64,000 nt of DNA from the NCBI RefSeq assembly GCF_900142195.1, contig NZ_FRAB01000019.1, positions 1 through 64,000 of the forward strand, given 5' to 3'. The notes under the pieces were generated by a model. The model did not search any database. It had not been told where the DNA came from and was given only the letters and a program-made list of their open reading frames with translations. A program made the translations under genes and the position numbers. The DNA comes from Paraburkholderia terricola (GTDB lineage Bacteria; Pseudomonadota; Gammaproteobacteria; Burkholderiales; Burkholderiaceae). Positions 16,007 through 24,832 of this stretch are shown here, piece after piece. Numbering within the stretch: position 1 is the first letter of the stretch; every line of letters begins with the position of its first letter.

Positions 16007-18016
16007 TCACACGCCGAATGGGAACGTATCGGGCGTGCCTTCGCGCATCGGCGTCGGAAGCGGTTCAACGGCGCTGGTGCGATCGACCCAGACATAAGCG
16101 TCGAACTGATCGGCGAGCGACGCTTGCGCATAGTGGCTATAACGCTCGGTGTCCGGCCGATAGATCACGCCGATGAAACGTTCCAGCAGCGGTTCGCTCA
16201 AGCGCGCCCGCAACGCGTCGTGCACACCGGGGCGCAGGTCCAGCAGAAAGCGCGGCTGCCCCGCGCGGTGCATCCAGTATTCATAGCTGTCATCCAGCGC
16301 CGGACGCACTTCCTTCACCTCCATCGGACCATCCCAGTCGCTTGCGGCGGCGACGGTGCCCGCGTGCGTGCCGAAGCCGATCAGCGCCGCCTCGTCGCCG
16401 AAGTACTCGCGGCATAACTGCCCGACGTTGATCTCTCGCGAGATGCGCCCCATCTCGGTCGCGCTGGCGTCGCCGATATGCGAGTTGTGCGCCCACACCA
16501 CCGCGCGCGCGTGCGGGCCGCGCGCGTCGAGCGTATGGCGCAGCGTCTCGAACATATGCGTGTCGCGCAGGTTCCAACTGTGCGCGCCGCCGTAATACAT
16601 GGCGCGGTAGTAGCGCTCGGCCGACGCGACGAGGCGCGCGTTCTGCGACGCGTCGAAGAAAGTCTCGCCGTCATGCTCCGCGTAGTCGAGCCGGTTTCTC
16701 AGCAGGTCCTGCAATTGAGCGACGACGTGTTGCTCGCATTGCGCATAGCCGCCCTCGAGCGCCGCGCGTCCGTACACGGCCGGGTCCTTCTGCCACGGAC
16801 CGAAGCACCCATAGCGCTCGCGAGCAATGCGGGCCGCGGCGGGATCGACGGAGTCGAGATAGCGCAGCACCGCGTCGATCGACTCGGAGAGGCTATAGAT
16901 ATCGAGCCCATAAAGACGCGCCTGACGCTCCTGCGGCAGAGTGGCGTTATGGCCGCGCAGCCAGTCGGTGAACGCCTTCACGTCGGTGTTGCGCCACATC
17001 CACGTCGGGAAACGCCGGAACGGCGCTTCCCGACCGCTGGCGGGCGGCCGATTCCGCACGTGCCGGTCGAGCGCCGCCGCGTCGGGCCAATCGGCTTCCA
17101 GCGCGACGATCGAGAAGCCATGCTCCTCGATCAGCCGCCGCGTGATGGCCGCGCGCAAACGATAGAACTCGGCAGTGCCGTGGCTCGCCTCCCCGAGCAG
17201 GACCACGCGCCGCGCGGCGAAGCGGTCGGTGAAATACTCCAGTATCGCGGACTCGAAGTCCGTGAACGGCTCGGCGGCGGCGCGGATCGCCGCGGCCAGA
17301 TCATCCGGCGCACGAGCGTGTTGCGTCGGACTGTCGGCGACGGCCGGCGGATCGAGCATCACGTCTTCGGCCGGCCAGCCGTCGTCGCCGATGAGCGGCA
17401 CGAACATCACCGCGCCGAGCGTCCGTTCGTCGTAGTCGTGTTCCGTGCGGCGCACGACTTTCACGAGCCGCTGATGGTATCGCTCGTGACCCACGGGCAT
17501 GATGAGCCGTCCGCCGAGCGCGAGTTGCTCGCGCCACGCCCGCGGCACGTGCGGACCGCCGGCGGACGCGAAGATCGCGTCATACGGCGCGCCTTCCGGC
17601 AAACCGTGCGTGCCGTCTCCGGTATGCACCGTGACGTTGTCGATGCCGAGGCGCGCGAGCGTTTCGCGCGCGGACTGCGCGAGCGCCGCGTGGCGCTCCA
17701 CCGTGTCGACATGCGCGGCGATGGCGGCGGCGATGGCGGCGGCGTAACCCGATCCGGTGCCGATCTCCAGAACCCGGTCACCGGGGCGCAACTGCGCCGC
17801 CTCGATCATGCGCGCGACGATGTAGGGCTGCGAGATGGTCTGCTGCTCGGCGATCGGCAACGGTGTGTCGTCGTAAGCGAATTCGCGCAGATGCGCGGGC
17901 ACGAACTCTTCTCGCGGCACGCGCCGCATCGCGGCCAGCACGTTCGGGTCGCCGATGGAGCGCCCGGCGATCTGACGCTCGACCATCAACTCGCGTGCCT
18001 CGGGCAAGTTGGTCAT
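16007..18016 (-). CDS. Protein-L-isoaspartate methyltransferase fused to erythromycin-esterase-like domain
   Basis: A 669-residue two-domain protein. Residues 1-215 form a complete PCMT/Pcm domain: SAM motif VLEIGTGSGYAAA at 83-95 and the family loop TISQPYIVARM. Residues about 245-655 are an EreA/DUF erythromycin-esterase-like domain with its catalytic set: GEASHGTAEFY, IVALEADWPDA and VVWAHNSHIGDA. Pcm repairs isoaspartyl damage; EreA opens macrolide lactones, but chromosomal relatives mostly lack known substrates (succinoglycan-related or generic hydrolases). The frame is open without a break, so this is a true fusion. It is followed by the FAD oxidase gene region upstream on the same strand. 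Confidence 0.9.
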   Translation of the reverse strand: MTNLPEARELMVERQIAGRSIGDPNVLAAMRRVPREEFVPAHLREFAYDDTPLPIAEQQTISQPYIVARMIEAAQLRPGDRVLEIGTGSGYAAAIAAAIAAHVDTVERHAALAQSARETLARLGIDNVTVHTGDGTHGLPEGAPYDAIFASAGGPHVPRAWREQLALGGRLIMPVGHERYHQRLVKVVRRTEHDYDERTLGAVMFVPLIGDDGWPAEDVMLDPPAVADSPTQHARAPDDLAAAIRAAAEPFTDFESAILEYFTDRFAARRVVLLGEASHGTAEFYRLRAAITRRLIEEHGFSIVALEADWPDAAALDRHVRNRPPASGREAPFRRFPTWMWRNTDVKAFTDWLRGHNATLPQERQARLYGLDIYSLSESIDAVLRYLDSVDPAAARIARERYGCFGPWQKDPAVYGRAALEGGYAQCEQHVVAQLQDLLRNRLDYAEHDGETFFDASQNARLVASAERYYRAMYYGGAHSWNLRDTHMFETLRHTLDARGPHARAVVWAHNSHIGDASATEMGRISREINVGQLCREYFGDEAALIGFGTHAGTVAAASDWDGPMEVKEVRPALDDSYEYWMHRAGQPRFLLDLRPGVHDALRARLSEPLLERFIGVIYRPDTERYSHYAQASLADQFDAYVWVDRTSAVEPLPTPMREGTPDTFPFGV

Positions 18017-18047
18017 GGCTGCTCCTTGACGCTACGCCTCCCGCATT

Positions 18048-19358
18048 TCATAACAGGTCGCGAAGCTTGTAGTACCACATGCCGAGGACAAGGCCGGGTG
18101 CGCGCAGCATCGCGCCGCCCGGAAACCGACGATGGCGGATGCGGTTGAACACCTCGAACCGCGAGGTTTCTCCCGCGATGCTGTCGGCCATCAGTTTGCC
18201 GGCCATGCCCGCGAACACCAGGCCATGACCCGAGAAGCCTTGCACGTAGTAGATGTTGTTGCCGAGCCGCCCGAGGTCGGGCGCGCGGTTCATGGTGATG
18301 TCGACGAACCCGCCCCACGCGAATTCCACGCCGAGATCTCCTGTTTGCGGAAACACGTCGGTCATGCGCACGCGCATGCGCTCGACGAGATTGCGCGGCG
18401 CCTTGGCGCTATACGTTTCGCCCGCGCCGAACAGCAACCGATGGTCGGCGCTGAGCCTGAAGTAATCCAGGACGAGGTTATTGTCCGACGCCGCCGCCCG
18501 GCCCGGCATCAACGCATCGGCACGGGCCTGTCCCATCGGTTCGGTGGCGACCATATAGGTGCCGACCGGCATGATGCGGCCTCTCAGTTCGGGCGCCAGT
18601 TCGTCGCCGAACTCGCCCAGATAGACATTGCCGGCGAGCACCACGTAACGGCAGCGCACCTCTCCCTCGGCGGTCTTGACGACCGGCTCCCGCCCTCGCT
18701 CCAGCCGGAATGCGGCGGTGTTTTCGAATAGCCGCACGCCGGCGCGGCGCGCGGCGGCGGCCAGTCCGAGGCAGTACTTCAACGGATGCAAATGGCCCGA
18801 GCCGGCATCGTAGGCGCCCGAAACAAAGCGATCGCTATTCAGATGTCCGGCGATCTGCGCGCGATCGAGCCATTGCAGCGGGTAATCGTAGACACGCGCC
18901 ATGTGCTCCACCCAACGGCGCAGCGCCTCCGACTTGCGCTTGCGCAACGCGAGCGTCAGGTAGCCCGAGATGTAGTCGCAATCGATGCCGTAGTCGCCGA
19001 TGCGCTGCCTGAGCAGGCGCATGCCGTCGATCGACGCGTCCCACGCGGCCCGCGCCACTTCGCGCGGACACTGCTTTTCGATCGCATGCTCGCCTTCCGC
19101 GCCGAAGCCCACGAGCGCCTGGCCGCCGTTTCTTCCCGATGCGCCCCAGCCGATGCGATGGGCTTCGAGCAGCGCAACCGTGTAACCCATTCTGGCGAGT
19201 TCCAGCGCACAGGAGAGGCCCGCATAGCCCGCGCCGATCACACACACGTCCACCGCCATAGATTCCTGGAGCGGCGCGCAGAGCGGCGCGCGAACCACGC
19301 TCGCCTCGTAGTACGACTTCTCCAGAACGCCCAGCTCTTTTTGCAGTAATCCGGCCAT
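18048..19358 (-). CDS. FAD-dependent amine oxidase (PuuB-like)
   Basis: A 436-residue DAO-family flavoprotein. FAD-binding motif CVIGAGYAGLSCALELARMG at residues 39-58, then the PuuB-typical GWGASGRNGGQ, and the C-terminal signature YYVQGFSGHGL with GKLMAD. The closest known class is gamma-glutamylputrescine oxidoreductase. It lies 38 bases downstream of the homospermidine synthase gene on the same strand, so a role in polyamine oxidation is likely; the Glu-putrescine pathway partners (puuA, C, D) are absent here. ATG 19358 has GGAGG eleven bases upstream; the open frame beyond it is probably not translated. Confidence 0.88.
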   Translation of the reverse strand: MAGLLQKELGVLEKSYYEASVVRAPLCAPLQESMAVDVCVIGAGYAGLSCALELARMGYTVALLEAHRIGWGASGRNGGQALVGFGAEGEHAIEKQCPREVARAAWDASIDGMRLLRQRIGDYGIDCDYISGYLTLALRKRKSEALRRWVEHMARVYDYPLQWLDRAQIAGHLNSDRFVSGAYDAGSGHLHPLKYCLGLAAAARRAGVRLFENTAAFRLERGREPVVKTAEGEVRCRYVVLAGNVYLGEFGDELAPELRGRIMPVGTYMVATEPMGQARADALMPGRAAASDNNLVLDYFRLSADHRLLFGAGETYSAKAPRNLVERMRVRMTDVFPQTGDLGVEFAWGGFVDITMNRAPDLGRLGNNIYYVQGFSGHGLVFAGMAGKLMADSIAGETSRFEVFNRIRHRRFPGGAMLRAPGLVLGMWYYKLRDLL

Positions 19359-19396
19359 CAAGGCGCCTCCTCGCGCGCTCGCAGTCAGGCAACCCG

Positions 19397-20884
19397 TCAG
19401 GCAACCCGTATGTTGAGGAACTGCCACGGGTCGCTATCGTCCCGTGGCTCTTCGTAGAGCCGCGAATGCTGCGTGAGCGGCGTCCATTTGTCGTAGACGC
19501 CGACGACCTCGCCAAGATACGGGCGCGCGACGCGCATGACGGTTTCATAGTCGATGTCGTCGGGCTCGATCACCCCCGCTCGAGGGTTGGACAGCGCCCA
19601 CACGATGCCGCCGAGAATGCCGGCCACCACCTGAAGACTCGTCGCCGTGTTATGCGGCGCGATGCGGCGTGTTTCCTCGGTGCCGAGCTGCGAGCCGAAC
19701 CAGTAAGCGCCGCGCTCGTTGCCCATCAGCAGAACGCCGAGTTCGTCGATGCCCTCGGTGATCTCCTCGCGCAAGATCCGCTCGCGTTCCTGCGGCACCC
19801 ATCCGCGGCCGGCGAGTTCGTCGATTGAAAGCACCGCGTCGTCGCAAGGTCGATACGCGTAATGGACGGTCGGCCGATAGACGACCTCGCCGTTTTCCCT
19901 GAGCGTGAGATGGTCCGCGATCGAGATGGACTCGCCGTGCGTGATCAGAAAGCCGTGATACGGTCCGCCCAACGGCGTCCAGCTACGTACCCGGGTGGCG
20001 AGGCCCGGGCGCGTCAGATAGATTGCCGCGTCCGAGCCGAAGCCGTGCTGGCACGCGTCGGCGGGCCAATGCCGTTCGTGCGTGCCCCAGCCGAGTTCGG
20101 CCGGCTGCAAGCCTTCTTCGATGAAGGCCTGCACGGACCACGTGTTGACGAACTCATTCGGCGCTTTCCTCGCCGCCGCGATCTGTGTGTCGTGTTCGGC
20201 GATGTGGATCGCCCGGATGTCGAGCCGCTGCGCGAGCGTTGCCCAGTCCTCGAAACTCGCGAGCCGTCCCACCGGCATATTGCTGTCCGTCGCCATGTTG
20301 ACCAGCGCCTGCTTGACGAGTGACGAGATCAGTCCGGGATTGGCGCCTTGCGTCAAAATGGCCGTGGGTCCGTCGCGCTTGTCGAGGCGGAATGCGAGCA
20401 CGGCTTCTCGCAACGCATAGTTACTGCGGCGCGACGGCGGCCCCTTCTGGCTCGCGCCGCCTCCGCTCCATGGTTCGATCGAGGTATCGAGGTACAGTGC
20501 GCCGCATTCCCAGCAATACCGCACGAGCGCTTCGCTGGACACGTTCACGGAGAGATTCAGCAGAAAGTCGCCTTCGCCGACGAGCGGTTGAAGCACGGTC
20601 CCGTAGTTTTCCTCGGTCAGCGCCTCCTGCACGATCGCCACGCCGTACTCCTGCGCGATGGCGATGTCGTCGGTGGGCAGGCAGAGCACGGTCACCGCGC
20701 CGTACTCCTGCGCGATGGCGATGTCGTCGGTGGGCAGGCAGAGCACGGTCACCGCGCCGGGGTCCATGTCGATGTGCCGCAGCAGCAGCGGCAGCGACGA
20801 ACTCGCGATACATCCGAAGCCCACGATCAGCATCCGGCCGTCGAGTCGCGCATGTTTCGTGTCGAAAGAAGAGGCGTTGTTCAT
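19397..20884 (-). CDS. hss: Homospermidine synthase with internal duplication
   Basis: A 495-residue protein matching bacterial homospermidine synthase through its whole catalytic half: SIEPWSGGG, RSNYALREAVLA, IHIAEHDTQ, NTWSVQAFIEEGLQPAELGW, HGESISIADHLT and FGSQLGTEETRRIAP. The enzyme uses NAD to condense putrescine units. Three oddities lie in the N-terminal nucleotide domain: residues 44-62 are repeated exactly at 63-81, the glycine motif reads GFGCIASS where I remember GFGSIGxG, and NLSVNVSS replaces NLSVDxSS. The family usual length is about 475-480, so the duplication explains the excess. ATG 20884 fits homologue starts; ATG 20908 is an alternative with a better ribosome site. Confidence 0.9.
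   Translation of the reverse strand: MNNASSFDTKHARLDGRMLIVGFGCIASSSLPLLLRHIDMDPGAVTVLCLPTDDIAIAQEYGAVTVLCLPTDDIAIAQEYGVAIVQEALTEENYGTVLQPLVGEGDFLLNLSVNVSSEALVRYCWECGALYLDTSIEPWSGGGASQKGPPSRRSNYALREAVLAFRLDKRDGPTAILTQGANPGLISSLVKQALVNMATDSNMPVGRLASFEDWATLAQRLDIRAIHIAEHDTQIAAARKAPNEFVNTWSVQAFIEEGLQPAELGWGTHERHWPADACQHGFGSDAAIYLTRPGLATRVRSWTPLGGPYHGFLITHGESISIADHLTLRENGEVVYRPTVHYAYRPCDDAVLSIDELAGRGWVPQERERILREEITEGIDELGVLLMGNERGAYWFGSQLGTEETRRIAPHNTATSLQVVAGILGGIVWALSNPRAGVIEPDDIDYETVMRVARPYLGEVVGVYDKWTPLTQHSRLYEEPRDDSDPWQFLNIRVA
20641..20759. repeat. 57-bp tandem duplication inside hss
   Basis: Two identical 57-bp copies (20641-20697 and 20698-20754) plus five bases of a third. The unit is 19 codons, so the frame is kept, and the copies show no divergence, which points to a recent event or to an assembly artefact. 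Confidence 0.92.
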
Positions 20885-21176
20885 GGCGCGTGGCAAACCG
20901 TTGAGCATGACACCCCGGTCGCAGCAATGCGCGTGCCGCCACGCGGACAGTGTCGCTATCCCACGCCGTCGCGAACCTCCGCTGACGGCCCGCGCGCGCT
21001 CGGATCGATAGCCGCGTCGGCAACATTTACATGGCTTGCATGCCGAACCATTCGGTGGCGGCACAGGCGGCAAAGGCGGTGTTTCCACTACTCAAGAAAC
21101 GTCCTGCTCACGCCGTTAATGCAGACAGTAGCCGTCCATTGGAATAGGCCCGGAGACTCCATAGCACGGCCCCAGC

Positions 21177-22751
21177 ATGCCAGCCGATACACCCTTTCTC
21201 AAATCCGTTCTCGCGACTCCGACGGCGGCCGATTGCCCCGTGACGACGGGCGTGCGCATCTCGCTGCTCTCGTCCATCTTCGCGGATCGGCGCTCGCTTT
21301 TCATGTCCGGCTTCGCCACCGCCTTCGTCGCGCTGGTCGCGTTCGCGCGCTTGCATGAGGCGTGGACGTTGGCCTGGCTCATCGGCGACGCGTGCGTTCT
21401 CGCCGCCCGGCTGACCATCGCTCAGGCGCTCGTCTCGCAGCGAGCTTCCGCGCTCGCGCATCTGCGCCGGCCGCTGACGTTCTACGTGCCGCTTTCGCTG
21501 CTGGCTTCCGCGTTCCTCGGCGGCGGCACGATGCTTTGCGTGATGTCGGGAGACGCGGCGCTCGCCTCGCTCGCCATCATGGTGACGGCCGGCATTCTCG
21601 GCGGCATCGCATCGAAAAACGCGGCCATACCGCGCCTTGCGATTTCGCAGATCTGTCTCGGCGCATTGCCGATCGGCATTGGCGCATTGCTCGCGCCATC
21701 GCGCGATTACTGGATTCTCGTACCGCCGCTTTTCATCTTCAGCACCGCGATGGCGTCGATTGTCCGGCGTCACTACTTTTCGCTCAGCGCATTGATGACC
21801 GCCGAGGAAAATCACGCGCAACTCGCCGCCCGCTTCGATGCCGCGCTCACGCACATGCCGCACGGCCTGTGCACCATCGACGAAGCGGGCAAAGTCATCA
21901 TCGCCAACGGCCGCACAGCCGAACTGTTCGGCGCGAAGGGGGACGCGCTGCTGCTCAATGTGCCGTTTCCCGATTTCCTCTGGTACGTCGGCGTAAAAAA
22001 ACTGGGCGAGCCGCGCGCACGACAATGGGTGGACGAATCGCGCGCGTGGCTGTCGGAAGGGCGCGGCCCGCTCGAACTCGATCTCGGCAATGGACGGAAG
22101 CTCGAGATGTCCCGCAACGTGGTGCCGGACGGCAGCGCCGTCATCATTATCGAAGACGTCACGGAGCGGCGGCGAGCCGAGGCGGAAATCCTGCATTGGG
22201 CCAGTCACGACCCGCTCACCGGCTTGTCCAACCGCCGCCGCCTGCGTGAGCAACTGGAGCAGATGTTGCTGCGGCAGACGAGCGGCGCCCATCGTGCGTC
22301 GGCGGTGATGTATCTGGATCTGGACGGCTTCAAGTGCATCAACGACAACCTCGGCCACCATGCCGGCGACGAAGTGCTGAAGGCCGTGGCGCATCGGCTC
22401 GAAAAAGGCTTGCGGCACGGCGAGACGGTGGCGCGGCTCGGCGGCGATGAATTTGCGATCGTCATCGAACGTACGACGCCCGCCGCGTGCGCCGCGCTTG
22501 CGCGGCGACTCATCGAGCAATTGTCGAGACCGTATCCGCTATCGTCCGGCGGAACGGTGACCATCGGCGCCAGCGTCGGCATCGCGCTCACCGTCGACGG
22601 CGAGACGCTCGAATCGCTGCTGGAGCGCGCCGATACCGGGCTGTATGAAGCCAAGGCCGCGGGGAAAGGCACCTTCCGTTTCGCCGCGGCGAGCAGCGTG
22701 GAAGCGCTCGACGAGAGCGCTCCCGGCGCGCCGTTGCGGATGCAGGAGTAG
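21177..22751 (+). CDS. Membrane diguanylate cyclase (PAS-GGDEF)
   Basis: A 524-residue protein: about six membrane helices in residues 40-205, a PAS domain at about 213-330 (ALTHMPHGLCTIDEAGKVII), and GGDEF at about 340-500. The catalytic motif is intact (ARLGGDEFAIVIE, near residue 420) and DLDGFKCINDNLGHHAGDE gives the metal and GTP-binding part. The inhibitory site upstream reads RHGE rather than RxxD, so product inhibition may be lost. It makes c-di-GMP in response to a membrane or PAS signal. Single gene; the minus-strand hss unit lies behind it. Confidence 0.9.
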   Translation: MPADTPFLKSVLATPTAADCPVTTGVRISLLSSIFADRRSLFMSGFATAFVALVAFARLHEAWTLAWLIGDACVLAARLTIAQALVSQRASALAHLRRPLTFYVPLSLLASAFLGGGTMLCVMSGDAALASLAIMVTAGILGGIASKNAAIPRLAISQICLGALPIGIGALLAPSRDYWILVPPLFIFSTAMASIVRRHYFSLSALMTAEENHAQLAARFDAALTHMPHGLCTIDEAGKVIIANGRTAELFGAKGDALLLNVPFPDFLWYVGVKKLGEPRARQWVDESRAWLSEGRGPLELDLGNGRKLEMSRNVVPDGSAVIIIEDVTERRRAEAEILHWASHDPLTGLSNRRRLREQLEQMLLRQTSGAHRASAVMYLDLDGFKCINDNLGHHAGDEVLKAVAHRLEKGLRHGETVARLGGDEFAIVIERTTPAACAALARRLIEQLSRPYPLSSGGTVTIGASVGIALTVDGETLESLLERADTGLYEAKAAGKGTFRFAAASSVEALDESAPGAPLRMQE

Positions 22752-22927
22752 CGACGTCATGCCGCGATGCCGGCGGCGAGCGGAACGCGCGGATTTTCCG
22801 CGCGACGTTCGCGTGTCGCATGTCGCGTGAAAATCGTTGGCTCATGGAGCGGGCCCGGAGATTGCCGCCCACGCATAAGCTGCATGACAAGCCGCACTGA
22901 CGCGGCTGGCTACGAGGAGCGAGGCGA

Positions 22928-23470
22928 ATGGAACAGCTACCGTTCTTCACCATCGGTCATTCGACGCGGCCGCTGCCTGAATTCATCGCCCTGCTGGAAG
23001 CATCGCGGATTCAGACCTTGGCCGACGTGCGGAGCATTCCGCGTTCCCGCACGAATCCGCAGTTCAACCAGGACAGCTTGCCGCAGGCGCTCGCGCATGC
23101 CGGCATCGACTACGTGCACCTCGTCCGGCTCGGCGGCCGGCGCGGCCGCACGAAAGCGGAGGGCGCGTCGCCGAACGCTTACTGGACGCATCCGGCCTTT
23201 CGCAACTACGCGGATTACGCGATGAGCGAGGCGTTCCAGGCGGGTCTCGCGGAATTGCTCGAACTGGGGCATCGGCGACGCACGGCGATCATGTGTTCGG
23301 AAGCGGTCTGGTGGCGGTGCCATCGTCGCATCATCACCGATTACCTGTTGCTGCACGGCGAGACGGTCGAGCACATCATGGACGCGCGGCATACGAGCCC
23401 CGCGACGATGACGCCGGGAGCATCGCCGCAGCCGGGCTTGATACTGCATTATCCGCAGGCACCGGATTAG
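22928..23470 (+). CDS. DUF488 family protein
   Basis: A 180-residue protein with the complete DUF488 pattern: FFTIGHSTRPLPEFIALL at the start, DVRSIPRSRTNPQFN, LGGRRGR, and the cysteine motif MCSEAVWWRCHRRIITDYL. The two conserved cysteines and histidine suggest a metal or redox site; the biochemical role of the family is not settled. ATG 22928 is preceded by GAGG. It is followed by tRNA-Lys 184 bases on, with no gene between. Confidence 0.88.
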   Translation: MEQLPFFTIGHSTRPLPEFIALLEASRIQTLADVRSIPRSRTNPQFNQDSLPQALAHAGIDYVHLVRLGGRRGRTKAEGASPNAYWTHPAFRNYADYAMSEAFQAGLAELLELGHRRRTAIMCSEAVWWRCHRRIITDYLLLHGETVEHIMDARHTSPATMTPGASPQPGLILHYPQAPD

Positions 23471-23654
23471 CGATCCGGGGACGTGTGTGTGGTCATGCGC
23501 CGCGCCGGCTTGAAATTTTCGTCACAGGGTTCTAACCTGGAATTCGCTCGGGCAGACGACTCGTGTCACGCGCCGAGCGCGTCGCGGCATCTCGGCATCG
23601 CGGCGCGTGATCGCGGCTGTCGATTGCCGTCACGCGGTTTGGCAACCGCTCTCC

Positions 23655-23730
23655 GGGCCGTTAGCTCAGCTGGTAGAGCAGCGGACTTTTAATCCGTTGG
23701 TCGGCGGTTCGAATCCGCCACGGCCTACCA
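23655..23730 (+). tRNA. tRNA-Lys (anticodon UUU)
   Basis: A 76-base tRNA with encoded CCA. The acceptor stem GGGCCGT pairs with ACGGCCT, the D loop has AGCTCAGCTGGTAGAGC, the anticodon loop is CTTTTAA with TTT, and the T arm is CGGCGGTTCGAATCCGCC. Everything matches a functional elongator tRNA. No integrase flanks it, so it is not an obvious attachment site here. Confidence 0.97.
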
Positions 23731-23940
23731 AAGAAAGAGAATGAAAAACAACATTTAGCTCAACACTGGAAAGCCACTTACTTCACCGTGGGTAGCTTTA
23801 CGGTGTGGCTGAATCTTGCCGAATCTTGCGGAATTCACGCTTGTGCGCATTAAGCGCGCGGCACGCTGATTGCTCAACCTCATGGTCAAGCAGACGGCGG
23901 TCGTCTGCGTCGACATTCCAGTTCAATCAAGGAGGAACGG

Positions 23941-24261
23941 ATGATGAACAAGGCAACCAGCATATTGATCGCGACCGTCACCGCACTCGCGCTGTCGGGC
24001 GGCGCTTATGCACAGGCGGGCGGAGGCTCGAGCGGCGACGGTACGTCAGGCAGCACGGATGGCCCGGCGAACCAGGTGAACGGTGCAACGAGCGGCTACG
24101 GCACGCCAGGCGCCACCGGTTCGGACAGCGGGAACGTCGCCGGGTCGCCGAACTCGGGTTTGCCGAGTAGCACGAACAGCTCGAAGTCCGGCACCAGCGC
24201 GCCCAAGAGCAACAACACGCTGGCGACCCCGAGCACCAAGTCGCCGGCCGCCGGCCAATAA
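23941..24261 (+). CDS. Small secreted Gly/Ser/Thr-rich protein
   Basis: A 106-residue protein with a clear signal peptide (MMNKATSILIATVTALALSG, cleavage after AYA at about residue 24). The mature part is low in complexity, rich in Gly, Ser, Thr, Asn and Pro, with no catalytic motif. AAGGAGGAAC lies just upstream of ATG 23941; the second ATG three bases on is equally possible. Proteins of this type are common in Burkholderia and remain uncharacterised; a surface or periplasmic role is inference. Confidence 0.78.
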   Translation: MMNKATSILIATVTALALSGGAYAQAGGGSSGDGTSGSTDGPANQVNGATSGYGTPGATGSDSGNVAGSPNSGLPSSTNSSKSGTSAPKSNNTLATPSTKSPAAGQ

Positions 24262-24277
24262 CGCCGGAACACGGCAT

Positions 24278-24748
24278 TCACCGCGCCGGCCGCTCGGCCG
24301 GTACGCCGGCGGAAGCAAGGAGTTCGTTCTCGACCAGATCAAACTTCAGCGGTGCGTCCGCGGAAAGGTGCTTTCTCTGCACGACGCGCCGCCACGTTCC
24401 ATTCGCGTCCGGCTCACGATAAAACGCCACCACCGCCACGTACTGCGTGTCGCGCCGCATCGGCTGCGACACGCATGCGGCCGCGCCGGGGTTGACCACC
24501 GTCGCGATGCTCGCTTGCAGGTCCTCGGCGAGCACGGTCTGGTCGTCCTTCAGCAGATCGTCGTATGACGCGGCATCGAAGCGCTTGCGGTCCTTGAACT
24601 GGTACACCCTGACCGCGACCGAATACGGCCGGTTCGCGTCGTCGGGATTCAGAGCGGCGCCGAGGCTGACCGGAGAAGCCGGAGAACACAGCACCCTATC
24701 GACCGCGAGAATCCACCAAGCGACGCTCAATTCGCGTGGATGAATCAC
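24278..24748 (-). CDS. Orphan TssJ-like (type VI secretion lipoprotein) gene, probably degenerate at its start
   Basis: The 156-residue frame contains the TssJ/VasD core: NPDDANRPYSVAVRVYQFKD, AASYDDLLKDDQTVLAEDL, and the end LKFDLVENEL. TssJ is the outer-membrane lipoprotein that anchors TssM in type VI secretion. No other tss gene is nearby. The start is GTG 24748, only four bases past the U tract of the 6S RNA terminator, with no room for a promoter or good ribosome site, and the hydrophobic stretch before cysteine 21 is interrupted by charged residues with a non-canonical lipobox (RVLC). It may be a remnant or a gene with an altered anchor. Confidence 0.6.
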   Translation of the reverse strand: MIHPRELSVAWWILAVDRVLCSPASPVSLGAALNPDDANRPYSVAVRVYQFKDRKRFDAASYDDLLKDDQTVLAEDLQASIATVVNPGAAACVSQPMRRDTQYVAVVAFYREPDANGTWRRVVQRKHLSADAPLKFDLVENELLASAGVPAERPAR

Positions 24749-24751
24749 GCC

Positions 24752-24783
24752 AAAAAAAAGGCGTCACGTTTCCGTGACGCCTT
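24752..24783 (-). terminator. Intrinsic terminator downstream of 6S RNA
   Basis: A perfect 11-bp stem (24758-24768 with 24773-24783) around TTTC, followed on the minus strand by eight T residues. It ends leftward transcription from the 6S RNA gene. A second hairpin, GTTCTAGC/GCTAGAAC (24789-24796 with 24812-24819), lies just before it. Confidence 0.88.
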
Positions 24784-24832
24784 AAAAAGTTCTAGCCATT
24801 CCGAGGGCCGTGCTAGAACCTGAGAGACGGCA

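Noticed and set aside
21108..22520. A 470-codon minus-strand frame opposite the diguanylate cyclase
   Set aside because: The plus strand carries an intact GGDEF protein; the opposite frame is a shadow.
23655..23730. tRNA-Lys as attachment site of the element
   Set aside because: It lies 19 kb from the integrase with core genes between and no integrase beside it.
24278..24748. A type VI secretion cluster
   Set aside because: Only a TssJ-like gene is present; no tssB, C, K, M or VgrG within the window.
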